Source of the DNA: Bryobacteraceae bacterium
GTDB taxonomy: Bacteria > Acidobacteriota > Terriglobia > Bryobacterales > Bryobacteraceae
Length of the DNA: 15,746 nt
Reading direction: 5' to 3'
Assembly (NCBI GenBank): GCA_030044325.1
Contig: JASHWA010000297.1
Coordinates: 1-15,746 of the forward strand
Each line of letters begins with the position of its first letter. Position 1 is the stretch's first letter. Made by a program: the position numbers and the translations under genes. Positions 11,769 to 15,746 of the stretch are shown here, one piece after another. The notes beneath the pieces were generated by a model. That model saw only the letters and a list, made by a program, of their open reading frames with translations. It was not told where the DNA came from and made no database searches.

Positions 11769-13611
11769 GCGAACCAGGCGCGGCCTTCGAGCTTCCCGGC
11801 GCCACCACTATCATGGTAAAGCATGAGCCTTTTCCCGGCTCGCTGGTCACTTCCATGCGGCCGCCATGGTGCGTGACAATCTGATCGACAATCGAAAGCC
11901 CGATTCCCGTGCCTTTTTCTCCGGAAGCTTCCGCGCGCTTGGTGCGATAGAATTTCTTGAAAATATTTTTTAATTCTTTTTCATCCATCCCCATGCCCTG
12001 ATCGCGCACCGAGAGGCGTAATTCGGCTCCCCGAATTTCGCTCGAAACGTGAATTTCGGTCTCCACGGGCGAATATTTCACGGCATTGGTCAGCAGATTG
12101 TAAAGCGCGTATTCCATCAGCTCCCGATCTCCGTGGATGGTTCCTTCCACCGCGTTATCCACGAAAACACGCATGTTCTTCCGGTCCGCAATGGGCTGCG
12201 CGCGCTTCAGACACGTTTCGACCACCTCCGCCGCCGCGAACGGCTCGCGTTTCATCTCCATCTGCCCGTCGGCCAGCCGCTCGATATCGAGAAACGTCTG
12301 GATCATACGCGCCAGCCGCTTCGATTCGGAGTTGATCATGGCGCTCAGCTCATGACGCTTGGCTTCCGGAAGCGGATAGCGCGTCATGATTTCGCTCGAA
12401 CCTTGAATCGCGGTGAGCGGAGTCCGCATCTCGTGCGCCGCCCAGTGCAGCGCCTGCTGATAGCGCGTGCGCTCGGATTCGGATTTCCGAAGCTGGCGCC
12501 GCACGAAGAAATACTGGAAGGTCGCGGCGGCGCCCACCGAGATCCAGGCGGTGAACACCGGCTCGAAAAACGGGAAGATGCGGTCATGGTCGAAAAATTC
12601 GACGGGAATCCACGCCGAAAGCGCCATCACCACCGCCGCCAGCGCGTACGCCAGCCATCCGGAGCGTAGCGCGAAAATCAATCCGGCCGCCGCGGCCAGC
12701 ATCGCGCACAACACAAATTCCACGTCATTGCGGGCGGGAATCAGGAAATCGCCGTGCGCAATCGTTTCGTAAATCTGCGCATGCAGCTCGACGCCGGGAA
12801 TTTCGCCCAGCGGAGTCACGGGACGGTCGCGCGCGGCGCTTAATGCCGTGATCCCGACAAACACGGCTTTGCCGCGCAGCAGATCGCGATGCTCATCGAT
12901 ATGCATCGCGGAAACCATGGGGAGGGGACGTTGCAGATACCGGATCCAGAGCTGGTATTGATCGGACTGGCGCGCGGGAATGAAAACATCGCCGGCTTGA
13001 ATTCCATCCGGCGGATTTTCCGTGATCTGAGCGCCGCGCGCCGCAGCGAACGTTTCGAGCGCGAGCGCCCAGCGTTGCTGGTTCTGCGCGACTTCCGCGA
13101 GCGGCACCCAGCGATTGACTCCGTCCTCGACGTCCTGCTCGCGGAAGACGTGCCCGCGCTCGACTCCCGGATGCATAAATTCCGGCAGCGGATTTTCCCA
13201 CCGCAGCGCCCCTTGCACGTTGATCAGATCGCACGGCAGAATCAGCCTTTTCGTGTCGCGCAATGCGATTTCGAGCGCGGCGTTTCCCGCTGCGTCGTCG
13301 GTCGCGTCCGCCAACAGAACGTCGTCGGCGACCGCGGCCGGCTCCGCGGCGTTCACCCGATTGATCACATCGGCGAGAATCGAGCGGATCGCCCGCATCC
13401 CCTTTTCCCGGCCCAGCGTGTCTTCATCGATCGCCACCACCACCGAATGCGGCTGCCAATCCGCGCGCGCGCGATGCGCCAGCATCCAGTCGTACGCGAT
13501 GTTGTCCACTCGCCTGGCCGGCGGCGAAAGCGAGAGCACTATCCCCGCGGCGAAGCAGCCTGCCAGAACCGCCGCGTAGACCCACGTCTGCCTGCGAGCG
13601 TTACTTGCCAA
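11740..13611 (-). CDS. CHASE2-domain sensor histidine kinase
   Basis: A 623-aa membrane sensor kinase. A first transmembrane helix lies at about 11-29. An extracytoplasmic CHASE2 domain covers about 30-290 (VVVAIDEDTL, GKAVFVGITALSAARD, TPLGEIPGVELHAQIYETI). Three transmembrane helices follow at about 297-315, 320-337 and 350-370. HisKA has the phospho-acceptor His393 in HWAAHEMRTPL (389-399). HATPase_c has the N box YNLLTNAVKYS (504-514), G1 DQGMG (537-541), F box FKKFYRT and G2 GEKGTGIGLSI (564-574). The CHASE2 ligand is unknown. The start is TTG at 13611 with GAGG 4 nt upstream, overlapping the end of the aminopeptidase gene by 11 nt. The 3' end overlaps the response regulator by 29 nt, which makes the pair a clear two-component system. 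Confidence 0.94.
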   Translation of the reverse strand: MASNARRQTWVYAAVLAGCFAAGIVLSLSPPARRVDNIAYDWMLAHRARADWQPHSVVVAIDEDTLGREKGMRAIRSILADVINRVNAAEPAAVADDVLLADATDDAAGNAALEIALRDTKRLILPCDLINVQGALRWENPLPEFMHPGVERGHVFREQDVEDGVNRWVPLAEVAQNQQRWALALETFAAARGAQITENPPDGIQAGDVFIPARQSDQYQLWIRYLQRPLPMVSAMHIDEHRDLLRGKAVFVGITALSAARDRPVTPLGEIPGVELHAQIYETIAHGDFLIPARNDVEFVLCAMLAAAAGLIFALRSGWLAYALAAVVMALSAWIPVEFFDHDRIFPFFEPVFTAWISVGAAATFQYFFVRRQLRKSESERTRYQQALHWAAHEMRTPLTAIQGSSEIMTRYPLPEAKRHELSAMINSESKRLARMIQTFLDIERLADGQMEMKREPFAAAEVVETCLKRAQPIADRKNMRVFVDNAVEGTIHGDRELMEYALYNLLTNAVKYSPVETEIHVSSEIRGAELRLSVRDQGMGMDEKELKNIFKKFYRTKRAEASGEKGTGIGLSIVDQIVTHHGGRMEVTSEPGKGSCFTMIVVAPGSSKAAPGSHVETSDRRR

Positions 13612-14833
13612 CCAGCCTCTCGATCTCCTCCACGTCGCGCGGCAGCGCCCCGCTCAGGTTTTTCGAGCCCGTCTCGGTCACCAATAGCGTGTCCTCGATG
13701 CGCACGCCGATGTTTTCCTCGGGAATATAAATCCCCGGCTCGATCGTGATCACCATTCCCGCTCTGAGCGTGTTGATATCGCCCGGATCGTGCACGTCCA
13801 ATCCGACCGAATGCCCCAACCCGTGAATAAAATATTTGCCGAGCGGCTCGCCGTGCAGATCCTTCCCGTGTGAATTGATGTAATCGGTGGCGATCTGGGT
13901 CAGCGACTTGTCGCCGCGAAATTTGACCCCCGGCTTGATCGCCGCGATCGCCGCGCGCTGCGCGCCCAGCACGATGTGATAAATCTCGCGCTCGCGCGGC
14001 GTGAACTTTCCGTTCACCGGAACCGTTCGTGTCACATCCATCGCGTAATCCGAGCACTCCGCGCCCACGTCCATCAGCATCACTTCGCCCGAGTCCGCGC
14101 GTCGCCGGTTGGCGCTGTAATGCAGGATCACGCTGTTCGGTCCGCTGCCCACGATGGGCTCATAAGCGAAACCTTCGCAGCCCTTTCCGAAATACGTCCC
14201 CTGCATCACCGCCGCGACTTGATATTCGTAAACCCCCGGATGAATCATGTTCCACGCGGCCAGGTGCGCGGCGACCGTGGCGTCGGCGGATTTCGTCAGC
14301 AGCTCGATTTCGGCCGGCGATTTGATCACGCGCAGTTTCGCGATCGGAATCGCGGCCGATTCCGGCTCGCCATGCAGCGGCGCGAGCGCTTTCAATTTCT
14401 GCGCGCGATCGTCCCACGGCGCCAGATAAACCTTGTGCGAATTCTCAAGCAGCCGCACAAACGTCGTTTCCGCAGCCGAGACCGGCATCACTTTGTCGAA
14501 CCCGCTCTTCTCCGCCGCGCCGGGATCGTCGGGACCAAGCTTGGGACCCGTGTACAGCTCGGTGTGCCGGTTGCGCTCCGGCAGAAACAGAATCTCTTCC
14601 GCTTTGGTCAGCATCATCACCGCACCGGGCTCTTTCCAGCCGGAAACATACAGGAAATTATTTTCCTGCAGGTACGGCAGCCGGAGATCGTCGGGCTCCG
14701 TTGCGCCGAACAGGACCATTACCCCGTCAAGCGACTTGCGCAGCTCCGCCCGCCGCGCGCGATACTCTTCGCGGGGGATTCCGCTGGCGAACAGTGGCGC
14801 AAGCGTCGCCAGCAGGCACAAAACCAGTCGCAT
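13601..14833 (-). CDS. pepP: Xaa-Pro aminopeptidase, exported (M24B)
   Basis: A 410-aa M24-family metallopeptidase that removes N-terminal residues preceding proline. An N-terminal creatinase-like domain (about 20-170) precedes the pita-bread catalytic domain. All five metal ligands are seen: Asp255 and Asp266 (MDVGAECSDYAMDVTRTVP), His341 (HGLGHSVGLDVHD), Glu365 (TIEPGIY) and Glu380 (VRIEDTLLVT). HYSANRRR near 238-245 is also typical. The first 17-18 residues (MRLVLCLLATLAPLFASG) look like a signal peptide, so the enzyme is probably exported, unlike the cytosolic E. coli PepP. The ATG at 14833 is chosen because it begins the signal peptide; a TTG at 14839 would add two residues. No clear Shine-Dalgarno is visible. 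It lies 61 bp downstream of the M20 peptidase gene and overlaps the histidine kinase by 11 nt. Confidence 0.93.
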   Translation of the reverse strand: MRLVLCLLATLAPLFASGIPREEYRARRAELRKSLDGVMVLFGATEPDDLRLPYLQENNFLYVSGWKEPGAVMMLTKAEEILFLPERNRHTELYTGPKLGPDDPGAAEKSGFDKVMPVSAAETTFVRLLENSHKVYLAPWDDRAQKLKALAPLHGEPESAAIPIAKLRVIKSPAEIELLTKSADATVAAHLAAWNMIHPGVYEYQVAAVMQGTYFGKGCEGFAYEPIVGSGPNSVILHYSANRRRADSGEVMLMDVGAECSDYAMDVTRTVPVNGKFTPREREIYHIVLGAQRAAIAAIKPGVKFRGDKSLTQIATDYINSHGKDLHGEPLGKYFIHGLGHSVGLDVHDPGDINTLRAGMVITIEPGIYIPEENIGVRIEDTLLVTETGSKNLSGALPRDVEEIERLVGK

Positions 14834-14894
14834 GTTCAAAAGTTTATCGCGAATCGCAAAGCCGGCAGCGTGGGACGTCCGGTCGTCTTCCTTT

Positions 14895-15746
14895 TTATTC
14901 CCCGCTCACCGCCCTCACAAAGCGGTACATGAAATCGACGCCCTCATAAAACGAGCTGATCCGCACCCGCTCGTCCTTGCCGTGCGCGCGAATGTCGTCG
15001 TGATCGATCGCCAGCTCGCCGATCCCGAAGCTGGGAATGCCCGCCGCGATCGTATATTTACTGTCGGAGGCGCCCGTCTCCATGTCCACCACCACCGGTG
15101 CGCCCGGCCACATCGCGTCCGCGATTTTTTCCATCGGTTTCAGCACCTGCGGCCCGGGCATTGACGGAGCCACGCCGGGCTGATCCGGTGCGCGGTCGGA
15201 AACCTTGCGGGCGTCGGAAACGTAGCGGATGGTGACCTTCGGATCGGCCACGATCCGGATCAAATCCTGTCGAGCTTCTTCGGAAGAGTGGCCGGGAAGA
15301 ATACGGCAGTTGACGTTCGCCTGCGCGGTTTGCGGAAGCGCGTTGGGGGCGTGGCCCGCGTTGACGCGCGTCGCGACGCAGGTGGTGTGCAGCAGCGAAT
15401 TGAACTGCGCGTCTTTCGAAAGACGCGCCACCGCCGCAGTGTCCACCGGCGTTTCCAGGATCGCCCGCATGTCGCGCGCTTTTTCCGGCGGTTCGTGCGT
15501 GGAAAGCTGCGCGAAATAGGCGCGCGTGACGGGGTTGAGCTCGAAGGGGAACCCGGCGCGCGAGATCTTCAGAAGCCCCTCCGCCAGCCGGTAAATCGCG
15601 TTTTCGGGAACCGGAAGCGAGCTGTGGCCGCCCGGATTGGTCACCGTCAGCTCGAAATCGGCGTACAGTTTTTCCGCCGCCGCGACCTCCACGTCAATGG
15701 GCTTGCCTTTCTCCGTCGTCACCCCGCCCGCGTCGGCATTCAGCAC
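14895..15746 (-). CDS. M20-family metallopeptidase, C-terminal part (cut by window edge)
   Basis: The last 283 codons of a zinc-dependent M20 exopeptidase; the frame is open to the window edge, so the real start is outside and the edge GTG should be read as internal valine. Residue numbers count from the edge. The dimerisation ('lid') domain begins with TVTNPGGHSSLPVPENAIY (34-52), the M20 signature. ARVNAGHAPNALPQTAQANV-like and NCRILPGHSSEE segments follow. The C-terminal catalytic part has the metal-ligand His255 in RAHGKDERV. Length and layout resemble carboxypeptidase S/PM20D1-like members of about 470-500 aa. The other zinc ligands and catalytic Glu lie outside the window. It sits upstream of the exported Xaa-Pro aminopeptidase, which suggests a joint role in peptide breakdown; I cannot tell whether it too is exported. 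Confidence 0.93.
   Translation of the reverse strand: MLNADAGGVTTEKGKPIDVEVAAAEKLYADFELTVTNPGGHSSLPVPENAIYRLAEGLLKISRAGFPFELNPVTRAYFAQLSTHEPPEKARDMRAILETPVDTAAVARLSKDAQFNSLLHTTCVATRVNAGHAPNALPQTAQANVNCRILPGHSSEEARQDLIRIVADPKVTIRYVSDARKVSDRAPDQPGVAPSMPGPQVLKPMEKIADAMWPGAPVVVDMETGASDSKYTIAAGIPSFGIGELAIDHDDIRAHGKDERVRISSFYEGVDFMYRFVRAVSGE

Overview
The window looks like a chromosomal segment of a high-GC bacterium, most likely an Acidobacteriota member of the Solibacter/Bryobacter type. This rests on my recall of how the uncharacterised proteins look (the 160-aa protein at 1955-2437, the 7-TM protein at 2876-3664, the DUF4412-like protein at 7895-8719) and on overall composition, so it is inference; no rRNA or other marker is present. 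I see no tRNA, rRNA, CRISPR array, insertion sequence or phage gene. Coding density is high and no gene-free stretch exceeds about 190 bases.

Left part (1-1039, minus strand): a UbiX-type flavin prenyltransferase is followed 31 bp later by a prephenate dehydratase cut by the window edge. Centre-left (1040-4266) is the least ordinary region. It holds a promoter region with a perfect 20-bp palindrome, a helix-turn-helix regulator with a LexA/CI-like C-terminal domain that seems to lack its protease residues, a convergent overlapping uncharacterised gene, a second near-identical copy of half of the palindrome, a tiny secreted Cys/Pro-rich peptide, a 7-TM protein and a membrane-anchored protein. 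The shared operator suggests that the regulator controls itself and the divergent pair at 2437(-)/2625(+).

Middle (4292-8719): RNase R (minus) and an adenosine-specific kinase family protein (plus) diverge with only 22 bp between start codons. accD (acetyl-CoA carboxylase beta subunit, minus) and a secreted DUF4412-like protein (plus) follow, again divergent. A GNRA-capped hairpin lies in the gap where the convergent genes at 8719 and 8800 end.

Right part (8800-15746, all minus): a tightly packed six-gene block in the order M20 peptidase (partial) > secreted Xaa-Pro aminopeptidase > CHASE2 sensor histidine kinase > NtrC-type sigma-54 response regulator > Gfo/Idh/MocA oxidoreductase > TIM-barrel sugar isomerase/epimerase. 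Four of the five junctions are overlaps or gaps of 15 bp or less, so at least pepP through the epimerase probably form one transcript coupling a sensory pair to peptide and sugar/polyol catabolism.
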